Of a stretch of DNA of 34,597 bases, positions 15,860 through 24,700 are shown in pieces. The number at the start of each line of letters is the position of its first letter. The first letter of the stretch is position 1. The stretch lies in IMG/VR virus record IMGVR_UViG_3300010885_011044, positions 1 to 34,597 of that record; one strand, 5' to 3'. Source of the DNA: a virus. Below the pieces are notes generated by a model, which worked only from the letters and a program-made list of their open reading frames with translations, was not told the DNA's origin and did not search any database. The position numbers and the translations under genes are program-made.

Positions 15860-15994
15860 CTAAATAAACTCACCAGTCACATACGTGACAGACGGTTCAA
15901 CAATAACCTGCTTACCACTACCGCCATTCGATCCGAAGTCCTGAGGACCGATCTTCTTATCGTTCGGGGTGCAACACCCACACTTCATGCACAT
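15860..15994 (-). CDS. 44-residue Cys-rich microprotein
   Basis: A short gene starting at ATG 15994 in a TGATG overlap with the upstream basic gene and ending at TAG 15862-15860. The translation starts MCMKCGCCTPNDKK, then IGPQDFGSNGG, and ends VTYVTGEFI. The four cysteines within the first eight residues suggest a metal site. Similar MCMKCGC-type microproteins occur in other phage late blocks, next to the AGKNPKGG family. Both neighbours are coupled, so this frame is almost certainly translated. The function is unknown. Confidence 0.65.
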   Translation of the reverse strand: MCMKCGCCTPNDKKIGPQDFGSNGGSGKQVIVEPSVTYVTGEFI

Positions 15995-16176
15995 CAGCGA
16001 GCCTTCTTCCTCATAGCCATCTTCTTCATAGCGATCTTCTTGCCGTATTCCTTAGACATAGCAGACATCGGTTCAGAGTTCTCATGCTTCTTCATGGCCG
16101 TCTTGGACGCGTACTTCTCGCCAGTCTTCTTCTCGATGAAAGCAGGCATCTTCTTCGCAGTCTTCTTCGCAGGCAT
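15994..16176 (-). CDS. Small Lys-rich protein
   Basis: A 60-residue protein starting MPAKKTAKKMPAFIEKK. It is about one-third lysine or arginine, with many methionines and alanines (KKIAMKKMAMRKKAR at the end). A good ribosome site (TAGGAGTATC) precedes it. The composition is like histone-type or DNA-compaction peptides, so it may be packaged with the DNA. It is the first of three very basic products downstream of the gene at 16186-17214. No family is identified. Confidence 0.65.
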   Translation of the reverse strand: MPAKKTAKKMPAFIEKKTGEKYASKTAMKKHENSEPMSAMSKEYGKKIAMKKMAMRKKAR

Positions 16177-16185
16177 TAGATACTC

Positions 16186-17214
16186 CTAACCTTTCTTCTT
16201 AGCGGCATTCGCTGCACGAGTACGAGCGCCCTTCTGAGCAGGAGTCAACTTAGCCTCATACTTGGCCAAAGCGGCGTCTTTAGGAGGCCGAGTCGTAGCC
16301 GGTCGCTTAGTCGGGCCACCCTTTTCCGTCAAACCACGGCTAGGAGGACCACTCGGCTTAGGCCGACCATAAGAAATCTTCGCACCGCCAGTAGTAGCAC
16401 GAGCCTCAATAGCCTTAGGCGAGCCAGTGGCAGCCCTAGGTGCCCTAGGACCAATAGCCTTAGCCCCCTTAGCACCTGCGCCAAGCGCCTTCATACCAGC
16501 AGCACCAGCACGAACACCCATTCCAACACGGGTCGCTACACCTATACCCGGAAGAAGGGAAGCCATGATAAGAGCACGCTCACCAATCTGGTCTGACTCT
16601 TTTTTAAACTGCCTTGAAGGATACGGACGAGGCTTATTGTTGATAGCGCGTTCCTTAGCAGTAACACCCGGCAATGGCCTTGTATTACCAGAACGGTACG
16701 GAGCCGCCATATCAACAGGCTTTGGCTTACGCTCGCCCTGAAGCAGAGGCCCACGGTTAGTACCCGAGTCTCCACGAGGCTTTGGGCGAGGGTTACGGTC
16801 TGCCTGCATACGAGGGCCACGATCAATCATCTTGCTACCGCTATTGCCACCGCCCTTGCTACCACCGCCAGCGCCGCCACCACTGCCAGAGCCAGAAGAA
16901 GATGGCTTAGCAGCAGAAGCCTTCTTAGCAGTGACACGAACGCCGTTCTTATACACGGCAATATTGCCACCACCCATATCAACACGACCAGTAATGGGCT
17001 TACCCATCGGGCCGTAAACTTTACCGTTCTTGTATTCAGTACGGCTGATAGCGATCTTTCTAGTAGAAGCAGCCTTAGCACCGCTAGCACCAAGTTGCTT
17101 CTTCGTAAGATTGAAACTCTTCTTATTCCCATAGTCACCAACACCAGCAGTGATGTTCTCGGTCTTGCTGAACCTCTGCTTCGTTCCCTTTTTTACCGGC
17201 TTATTGATAGCCAT
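16186..17214 (-). CDS. Basic, low-complexity virion protein
   Basis: A 342-residue protein starting MAINKPVKKGTKQRF, with GGAGGAAG upstream. The first 115 residues contain short beta segments (YKNGKVYGPMGKPITGRVD, NIAVYKNGVRV). A Ser/Gly linker follows (SGSGGGAGGGSKGGG), then an Arg/Pro/Lys-rich region. A hydrophobic patch (ERALIMASLLPGIGVATRVG) comes before a basic Ala/Lys-rich tail (AKYEAKLTPAQKGARTRAANAAKKK). The longer frame to 17475 enters the capsid gene and is rejected. Its abundance of positive charge next to the capsid gene suggests an interior or DNA-contact role. The function is unassigned. Confidence 0.65.
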   Translation of the reverse strand: MAINKPVKKGTKQRFSKTENITAGVGDYGNKKSFNLTKKQLGASGAKAASTRKIAISRTEYKNGKVYGPMGKPITGRVDMGGGNIAVYKNGVRVTAKKASAAKPSSSGSGSGGGAGGGSKGGGNSGSKMIDRGPRMQADRNPRPKPRGDSGTNRGPLLQGERKPKPVDMAAPYRSGNTRPLPGVTAKERAINNKPRPYPSRQFKKESDQIGERALIMASLLPGIGVATRVGMGVRAGAAGMKALGAGAKGAKAIGPRAPRAATGSPKAIEARATTGGAKISYGRPKPSGPPSRGLTEKGGPTKRPATTRPPKDAALAKYEAKLTPAQKGARTRAANAAKKKG

Positions 17215-17248
17215 TACTTCCTCCGTAGGCAGGTATCGAACCAAGGCT

Positions 17249-17278
17249 GCCACCCCCCGCCCGAAGACGGAGGGTGGC
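17249..17278 (-). terminator. Strong stem-loop after the capsid gene (UUCG loop)
   Basis: Read on the minus strand, 17278 to 17249 forms a 13-bp stem (with two G-U pairs) closed by a UUCG tetraloop, 6 bases after the capsid stop. There is no U run, so it may slow or partly stop transcription, or protect the 3' end of the capsid message. That would keep capsid expression above the downstream genes. Confidence 0.65.
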
Positions 17279-17284
17279 GCGCCG

Positions 17285-18322
17285 CTAGGAAACGAGCGAA
17301 GAACTCGTCCGAATGTGAAGCAGGGCATCAGCGCGGAAGATGCTGTAACCCACGAGGTGATACCAGCCGACAGAAGCGAAACGACGCAACTTATCGACAA
17401 CCGGAGCGACAACAGTCTTCGGAGTCGGCCCGAAGCCGGGAGCCGTCGAATACGCCTTCGCAAGAGCCTCAGCACCCATCAGGTAACCGAAGCCCTGCGA
17501 GGTAAGGTGATTGTTCACGACAAGGCGAACGCCTTCATACGTGCCAACCTCTCCTTGGAAGATGCTGTTGCCAGCGGTGTTGTCACCGTTGTAGCCGACC
17601 ATCCACCGGAAGCCGGTATCGGTCGACTCAGACATCAACTGCTGCGCCTGATACGGGGAGATGACAGCAACATAGTTGCCGCCGCGCATCGGACGGACAT
17701 TCGCTGCACGGAGCCGAGCAACACCCTGACGGAGCATGACGCCCGAGAGGTTCGCCGAACCATCACCGATAGACCCGACAGTCGCCGTAGAAGCATCGTC
17801 GTACGTGATGGAAGTCTGGCTGAGCGCGACACGAGCGAGCGTATCGATGGAGAGACCAGCGTTGTATCCCACGCGCTCCGCGATAAGCGGATCAAGCGAG
17901 ATCATGCTGGTCCCACGGATAAGCGCCGTGTTCGTGACAGCCGTGCCGTACTCACGCATCGACACGGTAAGCGCCTTAGACGCCATCGTGATCGAATCGA
18001 CATCGAGGTTCTCAAGGAGCGGAGTGGTCTGCTCAGTCAGGTCATCGACGAAGGAGAAACGAACCGAACCACCACGATGCGTGGTGTTGCTTGCCCGAAC
18101 CGTGGCGAACTGATCGAAGATAAGTTCCGGTCGGAGAGCGGGGTAGATCGCAAGGTCGTACGCCTTGGTGACGAACTGCGAACCAAGGGTGATGTCAACG
18201 ACCGGAGCCGGTGCGTTGATAGAGAGCGGACCCGCTGCGGTGACAATCTCACCGGGCGAGTACATCGGAGAGGTGGCGGGACCATTCTGGTTCGCGCCTG
18301 CGGTGCCGGTTCCTGCTGGCAT
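17285..18322 (-). CDS. Major capsid protein, N4-gp56-like family
   Basis: A 345-residue protein preceded by AAAGGAC. Family features: VTKAYDLAIYPALRPELIFDQFA, then GGSVRFSFVDDLTEQTTPLLE, VSMREYGTAVTNTALIRG, the helix YNAGLSIDTLARVAL, and YVAVISPYQAQQLM with GVRLVVNNHL and GYLMGAEALAKAY. This is the HK97-type fold variant called the N4-gp56 major capsid family. It follows a scaffold gene and is flanked by a structured leader upstream and a strong stem-loop downstream, as expected for the most abundant product. Length is in the family range. Confidence 0.9.
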   Translation of the reverse strand: MPAGTGTAGANQNGPATSPMYSPGEIVTAAGPLSINAPAPVVDITLGSQFVTKAYDLAIYPALRPELIFDQFATVRASNTTHRGGSVRFSFVDDLTEQTTPLLENLDVDSITMASKALTVSMREYGTAVTNTALIRGTSMISLDPLIAERVGYNAGLSIDTLARVALSQTSITYDDASTATVGSIGDGSANLSGVMLRQGVARLRAANVRPMRGGNYVAVISPYQAQQLMSESTDTGFRWMVGYNGDNTAGNSIFQGEVGTYEGVRLVVNNHLTSQGFGYLMGAEALAKAYSTAPGFGPTPKTVVAPVVDKLRRFASVGWYHLVGYSIFRADALLHIRTSSSLVS

Positions 18323-18334
18323 GATCTAAGTCCT

Positions 18335-18808
18335 TTACTGTTCGGTAGCGATTGGGATTCCGTACTGTCGGGCAACTTCCATCATCGCGTCCACACCGCC
18401 CTCTTCCATCGCCTGCTCTAGGCGAGAAAAGGCCGCATCCTCAGAAGAGTCCTCATAGATAGCCCCGGCAGAAGCAGTCAACACACGCTGCTGCGCTGAA
18501 GCGATCTCTTGGTTCTGAGCATTCTGTGCCGCTGACTGCGTCTGAATAAAACCAGCCTCCATAGCGGCCTGACGCACCGCATCCGCTGTCAACTCACCTT
18601 CATAACCCTTGGCAAAATACTTCATCCGTGGGTCATCGGTGTCGATGCCAGCCTTAAAGAACGCAAGTTCACGCTTCAGTTGCTGATTCTCCGACTCCAA
18701 CTTCTTGCCCTTGTTCGCTGCCCTGCGAAGACCCCTTGGGGATTCGCTGGCCTCGGACTCGTCAACCTCGTCGGTGTCGTAATCTTCATCCGCATAATTG
18801 ATGGACAT
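18335..18808 (-). CDS. Capsid scaffolding protein
   Basis: A 157-residue acidic protein starting MSINYADEDYDTDEVDE. A helical core includes KLESENQQLKRELAFFKAGIDTDD (coiled-coil-like), then YFAKGYEGELTADAVRQAAMEAG, a Gln/Ala-rich helix and an acidic end. The order (acidic start, leucine-repeat helix, KAGID-TDDP and KGYEGELT segments) is the standard one for actinobacteriophage scaffolds placed just before the capsid gene. It directs prohead assembly and then leaves. A good ribosome site (AAGGGAAGG) precedes the ATG. Confidence 0.85.
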   Translation of the reverse strand: MSINYADEDYDTDEVDESEASESPRGLRRAANKGKKLESENQQLKRELAFFKAGIDTDDPRMKYFAKGYEGELTADAVRQAAMEAGFIQTQSAAQNAQNQEIASAQQRVLTASAGAIYEDSSEDAAFSRLEQAMEEGGVDAMMEVARQYGIPIATEQ

Positions 18809-19049
18809 GTTGCCTTCCCTTTCCTTGACGCGACAAGACTGGGAGAGTCTTATCGGAGGTATTCATTAAGACATGCCAGTCACAGGTCGTGAGGGCATGG
18901 AATTAGATAGACAGCCGCTTATACGCGGATGCAGGGGCCAGACTGCACCGGAAAGGCTTTGAAGTAGCACACCCGCTTCTCAGCAGGGCCATCATCAAGC
19001 ACTATGCACAGTATACGCACACTCGCCTATCAGAATGCAAGACCCTATG
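18809..19049 (-). promoter_or_regulatory. Structured leader before scaffold and capsid genes
   Basis: A 241-base gap with no convincing gene. On the minus strand there is TTGACA (19053-19048) and TATACT (19015-19010), not at normal spacing. A near-palindrome (ACTATGCACAGT, plus 19001-19012) touches the latter. Further on, GGCATG/CATGCC plus GTGA/TCAC form a hairpin at 18872-18899. GTCTTA/TAAGAC (18872-18867 with 18852-18847) competes with AAGACT/AGTCTT (18851-18846 with 18840-18835) for the same bases, so the two stems exclude each other just ahead of the ribosome site. Two tiny frames (30 and 26 codons) lack clear ribosome sites. Confidence 0.5.
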
Positions 19050-20072
19050 TCAACGAGTTGATGCAGTACCTAGACCGGCAACGCCCTGCTGAGTCTGCAA
19101 GAACTCACCACCACCTTGGAACCTTCCAAGACGACCACCGATAGCGCGTTCAATTTTCTTCTTAGCCGCTACATCCCCACCAAGCGTCCCAGCGATAAGT
19201 TCCTGCTGAGTCGCTACATCACCAGCACCTGCGGAAAGACCAGCCGACTCGGCTACAGTCTTAAACCCTACCTGCGCTTGTTCCGTAGTAACTCCGAGGT
19301 CTTGCAGGTTCTGCGCCCCGAACACATCAATACCAACACCCTGACGAGTAGCCTCAGTGCCGATCTTTGCCGTAGCGACCTGCTTCTCAAGCAGAGGCAT
19401 CGCAATATTCGGGTCAAGGAAATAAGCAGTAAGACCACCAGAGCCAATGCTGTAGTAGTCGTTCAGAGTCTTTTTCAAGTCCTCTGGAGCCTGCAAAGAG
19501 TTCGCTGCCGCAAGAACAACACGGTCATTCAACTCAGTGGCAGCGACCTCATTCGTCAGAAGATTGGTCACGTTGTTCATCAACATGTCCTTAGGAAGCC
19601 CGTACTGCTGCTCCAACTGAGCCGCAGTCTGCTCATAGTTGATGTATGCAGCCTCGCTGATACCACGTTTCTTGGCATTCAAAGCATCCATTGCAGGGAA
19701 ACGCTGCTTGTACTCAGGCGTTTCACGCAGAAGAAGTTGAACCGTATCCGCAGAATATCCCTGCTGCACGTACTCAACAATCTTGGAGTACAACGAAGTC
19801 AAACCGTAAGTGGAAAATATTGCCTTGACAGCGGCAATAGCCTCTTGATCTTCCCTAGCCTTCTGCCCCGCCGCACGCCGATCTTCCCAGTTCCGCTGCT
19901 CCTGATCGCGGAGAGAAGCCGCCGCATCAGCCTGACGTTGAATATCAGCCTCGGTAGGAGCGGCAGGACCAGCCGGTGCAGCACCAGCAGGAGGGGCAGT
20001 ATTTAATGCTTCCCAGTTGACACTGCTTGGGTCGAACTTTGTTGCATCGAAAGCATTCCCAAACTCAGACAT
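19050..20072 (-). CDS. Virion protein with PEYKQRF-type repeat domain
   Basis: A 340-residue protein starting MSEFGNAFDATKFDPS. After a Pro/Ala linker and a charged helix (RDQEQRNWEDRRAAGQK), it has YGLTSLYSKIVEYVQQGYSADTVQLLLRETPEYKQRFPAMDAL and then KRGISEAAYINYEQTAAQL. This is a helical unit I recognise from uncharacterised phage structural proteins, encoded near portal and capsid genes. The C-terminus is Gly/Gln-rich. It is the third of three similar-sized helical proteins in tandem. They may be interior or ejected proteins. The start shares bases with the upstream stop (TGATG). Confidence 0.65.
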   Translation of the reverse strand: MSEFGNAFDATKFDPSSVNWEALNTAPPAGAAPAGPAAPTEADIQRQADAAASLRDQEQRNWEDRRAAGQKAREDQEAIAAVKAIFSTYGLTSLYSKIVEYVQQGYSADTVQLLLRETPEYKQRFPAMDALNAKKRGISEAAYINYEQTAAQLEQQYGLPKDMLMNNVTNLLTNEVAATELNDRVVLAAANSLQAPEDLKKTLNDYYSIGSGGLTAYFLDPNIAMPLLEKQVATAKIGTEATRQGVGIDVFGAQNLQDLGVTTEQAQVGFKTVAESAGLSAGAGDVATQQELIAGTLGGDVAAKKKIERAIGGRLGRFQGGGEFLQTQQGVAGLGTASTR

Positions 20073-21025
20073 CACTGACCCCTAAACCCGAACATCTTGA
20101 GGACCGTACTAGCGACAGAACTTGTCTCATCAGTAGCCTGCTTCGTCTGCATCCAGCGAGGATCGGAACGTAACTTCTTCTCAAAATCCCACAATCCCAT
20201 AGGGGCAGGGTTACCCTTATCATCAAAACTGCTCAATGCTTCGCGAATGTAGGAATCATTGAGATTGATTTCATCAGGATTGATTTCAAAAGTCCTCGCC
20301 ATAGTATTGATGTATCCAGACGCAAGATCAGCGACATTGACGCCAGACTTGATCTTCTCAGCGTACGGAGGCCACAGCGAGGCAGCCTGATCCCGTAGAT
20401 CGCGCTCCCAGTCTTCCTTCGTCTGAAGGCCAGTAGCCACAGACACAGCAGCAGACCTGTAGTAGTTATCAGACATCTTCAAGCCATTGCTTGTCGCTAC
20501 AGCCTTAAGGCTGTCTTGAAGATTACCGGCAAGACCCTTCAACGAACCCTTCTCATTGAACTTAATGTCCTCAGAAAGAGCCTTCGTCATCAACGCGGCG
20601 CGATCCTTCGCGTCCCAACCCTCATAGATGTACCGCTGCGTATACCCATCCAACTGCTCAGGAGTAAGAGCAACGCCAAGATTTGTAGCAGCCTGCTGAA
20701 CCGTCTGCTTCGCTGTCGCCTGAAGATCAAGCCAGTCAGCGCCACCAATCGCCTTCTTAGCGAACGCAAGTCTTGCAGGCTCGCTATTGTTCCTATACCA
20801 ATCCGAAGACTGGATGGCAGCCTTGAACTTAGCGGAAGTCCAATTCTGGGCAATTGCCTGCTCAAACAGCGGCGTCAACTCAGGAACGTTGTAGATGATC
20901 CCAACAGCAGACTGATACTCAGCAGCCAACTCCTCCCGTGACAGCGTGTCAGGAGTCTCTGCCGCTGCCGTAGCAGCCTTTGCCTCTCTGCGCCGACGAG
21001 CAATCTCAGCCTTATTCGGAGCCAT
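20072..21025 (-). CDS. Helical virion protein (probable interior/ejected)
   Basis: A 317-residue protein with a basic start (MAPNKAEIARRRREAKAATA). A domain of the same style as its downstream neighbour follows: VPELTPLFEQAIAQNWTSAKFKAAIQSSDWYRNNSEP. It then has long amphipathic helices and ends WMQTKQATDETSSVASTVLKMFGFRGQ. Weak resemblance to the neighbouring PEYKQRF unit suggests duplication. The gene lies between the giant protein and the capsid genes. A role in DNA ejection or as an internal core protein is an inference from helical content and gene order. One base separates it from the previous stop. Confidence 0.6.
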   Translation of the reverse strand: MAPNKAEIARRRREAKAATAAAETPDTLSREELAAEYQSAVGIIYNVPELTPLFEQAIAQNWTSAKFKAAIQSSDWYRNNSEPARLAFAKKAIGGADWLDLQATAKQTVQQAATNLGVALTPEQLDGYTQRYIYEGWDAKDRAALMTKALSEDIKFNEKGSLKGLAGNLQDSLKAVATSNGLKMSDNYYRSAAVSVATGLQTKEDWERDLRDQAASLWPPYAEKIKSGVNVADLASGYINTMARTFEINPDEINLNDSYIREALSSFDDKGNPAPMGLWDFEKKLRSDPRWMQTKQATDETSSVASTVLKMFGFRGQ

Positions 21026-21026
21026 G

Positions 21027-21794
21027 CTAAACCTGCGCCTTCAACGAGGAAACAAACGTATCCAGAAGAGTGGTAGCCGCCTGATACTCTCCAGCGCCTT
21101 CCTGCCCCTGAGCGTACTGCTCAGCGAATGCGGACGGGTTGAACCCGCCTCCACTGACAGCGATACCGTCTTCTGTCACTTCAGTAGAGGTAGGAGACTT
21201 CATCTGTCTCTTGTTCAACGCAGTCTCAAACGCCATCAACTCACGCTCATTAGCCTTACGCCCGAGGTAACTCTCAAGCGCCTGATCAACAAGCAACTTA
21301 GCCGTACCGGGATCAGTCAGATTCACTTGACCCTTAATCGCTGGAGCGCCGCTACCCCCGGCTCCGCTTCCTCCAGAACTGCCAGCGGGAAGACCGCCAA
21401 ACTGTGAAATCTGAGCAATCATTGTGTCAAAGGCTTGGAACGGAGTAATGCGAAGACCCTCTTTAGTTAGACGGTCTGACGCAATATTCAACGCCCTAAC
21501 CCAAGCATTCTCTACATATGACTCATCCCACCCATTAGGAAAATACTTGTTCAATGTTCCGTAAAACTTCTTAGCCTCAGCATCACTGAACGAACCGAAC
21601 TTGTACTTTGCGTCAGCAACCTTCTCAAACTTGTCAATAGCCTGACCTTGCCTGCCGTACTCAGTACCAAAATACACATACCCCGGCGCTTGCGGAGCGC
21701 CACTCTTGGCAAGATCAAACCTCTGCTGCAACGGAGTCTTCCCACCCCCAAGAGACATCTTCCGCTCTTCATAATTCATTGGACCCGTTGACAT
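21027..21794 (-). CDS. Virion protein (hypothetical)
   Basis: A 255-residue protein starting MSTGPMNYEERKMSLGGGK. ATG 21794 is chosen because GGAGG lies 9 bases upstream; GTG 21800 would be too close. It has a predicted helical N-terminal domain (FGSFSDAEAKKFYGTLNKYFPNGWDE), a Gly/Ser linker (AGSSGGSGAGGSGAP), then LTDPGTAKLLVDQALESYLGRKANERELMAFETALNKRQ, a short globular domain. That second domain resembles the N-terminal part of uncharacterised phage structural proteins. It follows the giant gene directly and may form a complex with it. Confidence 0.6.
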   Translation of the reverse strand: MSTGPMNYEERKMSLGGGKTPLQQRFDLAKSGAPQAPGYVYFGTEYGRQGQAIDKFEKVADAKYKFGSFSDAEAKKFYGTLNKYFPNGWDESYVENAWVRALNIASDRLTKEGLRITPFQAFDTMIAQISQFGGLPAGSSGGSGAGGSGAPAIKGQVNLTDPGTAKLLVDQALESYLGRKANERELMAFETALNKRQMKSPTSTEVTEDGIAVSGGGFNPSAFAEQYAQGQEGAGEYQAATTLLDTFVSSLKAQV

Positions 21795-21796
21795 GA

Positions 21797-24700
21797 TCAC
21801 TGACCTCCAAAAAACTCTGTCGGCTTAAGAAAACCAGACTCATCAACAGCAGCATTAGGCTCAGGCGCTACCGCTTGATCGTATACCGGAGCCATAGAGA
21901 ACATACTCGTAGACGGAGCAGTCGGGTCTTCGTCTCCATCAAGATAACGATTAGCCAACGTACCCCATTTATTATTTGAATTAATAAGAGAAGTTCTAAA
22001 CGCAGCCCATTCTTCCTTAATCGCTTTGCGCTCTTCGCTAGTAGTTGCAGCATCGATAGCGGCAATCACCTGAGGACGAACCGTCACATACTGATAGGCA
22101 GCGGTCCAAACCGGGTTCTCGGAATGATCGGCCATGAACTCCTTGTTCCCAAGCGCACGCTCAAGAGTCTTCACGGCATCAACAACACGAGTAGAACCAA
22201 AACTGATGTAGTCGTCATACCAGCCGCTGAACAATGGGTTGCTCTGCGCAGCATCTATGAAGTTCTTCTTGTTCTGCGCTAAATCTTCTGCCCCGCGAGA
22301 CTGAAACGAATTAAGTCCACGCTGCTCAAGGATTGCCTGCTGCTGGTCCATGAACTTGATGAACTCAACCCAACCGGCAGTACGGGAAGCCTCAACCTGT
22401 ACTTGAGCGGAAGTCTGCAACTCCCGGTACGTCCTGTTCAAGCCGGGAATCTTGTGAGTTGACTGCCAAGTCAAAGCGGAAGGGTCATACTCGGCATTCA
22501 AATCCCCATTGATGACGATCCCAAGAACACCAAGATTCTGCTGAACATCAGGAGCCAAGCCCTCAATTAGAGACGAATACTTCTTCGACCGCGTAACTGC
22601 ATCCATCGTAGGCATAGCGCCAGCAACGTTCTTAGTGGAAGACACTTCGCTGGTCATTGACAGGATCGGCCCAAACTGCTCGTGAAAGTTCCTATCCCCG
22701 TCTTCCTTGTACAAACGATCATATGACCGACGAACATCGACAAGAGGATCAATAACCATTTCGTACTGCGGAGGGGTAAAAGCGGCAAGGTTGCCGAGAA
22801 AGCGAAGGATAAAGAACTTGTTTGTCTTGTCAGTCAACTCCTCAGGCGTCGGGAACCCATCCCGTTCCCCTCCCAATGCACGAAGGCGTTCTGTCTGCAT
22901 AATCTTGTTATACGTTCCGGCGTAAGCAGAAGAACCCATGCCCTGCCATATCTGGATCAACTTTGTTGCAGCAGGCGGGGCGATAACGTTCCAAGACAAT
23001 GGCTCAGGAGAAGCACCCCTGTCCTCGCCGTACACCCATGTCTTCCAGTTGTCCCAAATCTCCTTGCCAACATCGTCGCCTGCAAAGTTTGTTAGCCAAG
23101 ACGGAGTGTCAATAGAAGCCCCAAACCACTCGTTTTTCATAATCTCGGATACGGGGATAGCACCGATTGGCCCCATGCGAGGAACAAACCCAAATGCACC
23201 AGTCTCAGGGAAAATTACGTTCAATCCAGTTTTAGCAACTTTTGCGTTAAGAATTGCGTCAATACCAAGCGTATCGCGTACAGACTTGGGGATGAATCCC
23301 AACTGAATCGGGAAGACAATATTTCCCTCTTCATCCTCAATATTCATTTTTGCTGGCATGTTCCATACGGCAGCGATCATCCCTGGAAGAGCAGGATCAC
23401 GCCACGCTAGTTTGCCAAGAGCAGTGGCAGAGTTCTGCGTAGCGGAAATAAACGGGAACAAAACTTCCCCATAAGCGCCAAGATTTGTGCGACGGTCAAT
23501 CGTGTACAGCCAACTTTTCGTCTCCTGCAACGCCCGACGATGAGCCATCCTATGGATTGAATCAAGTTCACGGGCCGAGATGAAACCAGAAGGCGACTGT
23601 GCCTTGATCACATTGACAGTCGTAGCGACGTAATCTCGGTAGATGCGTCCATAAAACGGTCCACGGACCATGTTGTCCTCGGGGATAGTCCCAAGAACCT
23701 TGAACATCTTTCCTGCCGCTGCATTCAGGCTTTCCCTGATTCCCTTAAAACCGACCTCTTCAGCAACGTTGCCGATAGCAGGCATTAACTGATCCCTGTA
23801 AGCAGGAATGTCCAATAGCCGTTTTACGTCAGCACCAGAAACGTTTGAGAGCCTCAGCGCGTCCCTGAGGGCAGGGTTGGGGGCAAGACTTTCAAGACGG
23901 CTCACAAGCGTATTGACGTAGCCCAGAGCGCCATCCAGCCCCGTCGTGTCAAAACCGGGAGACTTGCTTTTCTTCGCATTACGGCCAACAGCAACACGGC
24001 CATTTACAAAACGACCGATCTCCTTGCCCACAGAATCGGTAGTAAGCCAACGAGCAATCTCAGCCGGGTTTTCCCCAGCGATAATTTTCTCGCCAACCTC
24101 GCTGTTCTTAAACTGGCGCAACATCTGGGACACGCCTTCAAAATACGCATCGCCATCGGAAGGATTGACAGTCTTGTAATGCTGCATCTTTATTGCCTTG
24201 TACACATTGTTTGCTGCGTTATTGCGAAGAGAAAGAGTAGTTTTCGTGGTGTTGTCGGCAGACAAATTCATCCACGCAATATCTGCATACTCAGGGTTGC
24301 TGAACGCCTGACGATGAGCAACGCCATCAACATCCGACACGCCGTCCCACACACGCCTCTTCGCTGCACCCTGCTTGCTGAAGTACGCAAAAGCCGCATC
24401 GTCGTCAGTGGACAGAAGCATCAATCTTGCCTCTGCCTCGTCAGCCTGCTTTGCCACAAAGGCAATGTCTTTTATAGCCTCGTCAATCTCAGGACCGACC
24501 AACTTGTTGACAGCAATATCGTTCTGCAACGAGGAAACAAAAGCCCGCTGCTCGCCGACAAACTGGCCGATCAACTCCTCCTGCTTTGTTCTCCACGCCT
24601 GAAACCTCTTTGACCCACCGATAGCGACCTGAGCGACACCAGTACCAGTCGCAGTTGCTGCCTTCTCAAGACGAGCCATCTCCCGCGCATGGGCGCGAGC

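Noticed and set aside
17225-17250. GGTATCGAACC on the plus strand, resembling a tRNA T-arm on the minus strand
   Set aside because: No acceptor, D or anticodon arms can be folded around it; it lies in the spacer beside the post-capsid stem.
17150-18421. Open frame of 423 codons antisense to the capsid gene
   Set aside because: Arg-rich shadow of the capsid gene crossing the post-capsid stem and intergenic spacers; no ribosome site or domain.
18903-18995. 30-codon frame in the scaffold leader (and a 26-codon one nearer the start)
   Set aside because: Neither has a clear ribosome site. They could be leader peptides, but the hairpins explain the region better.
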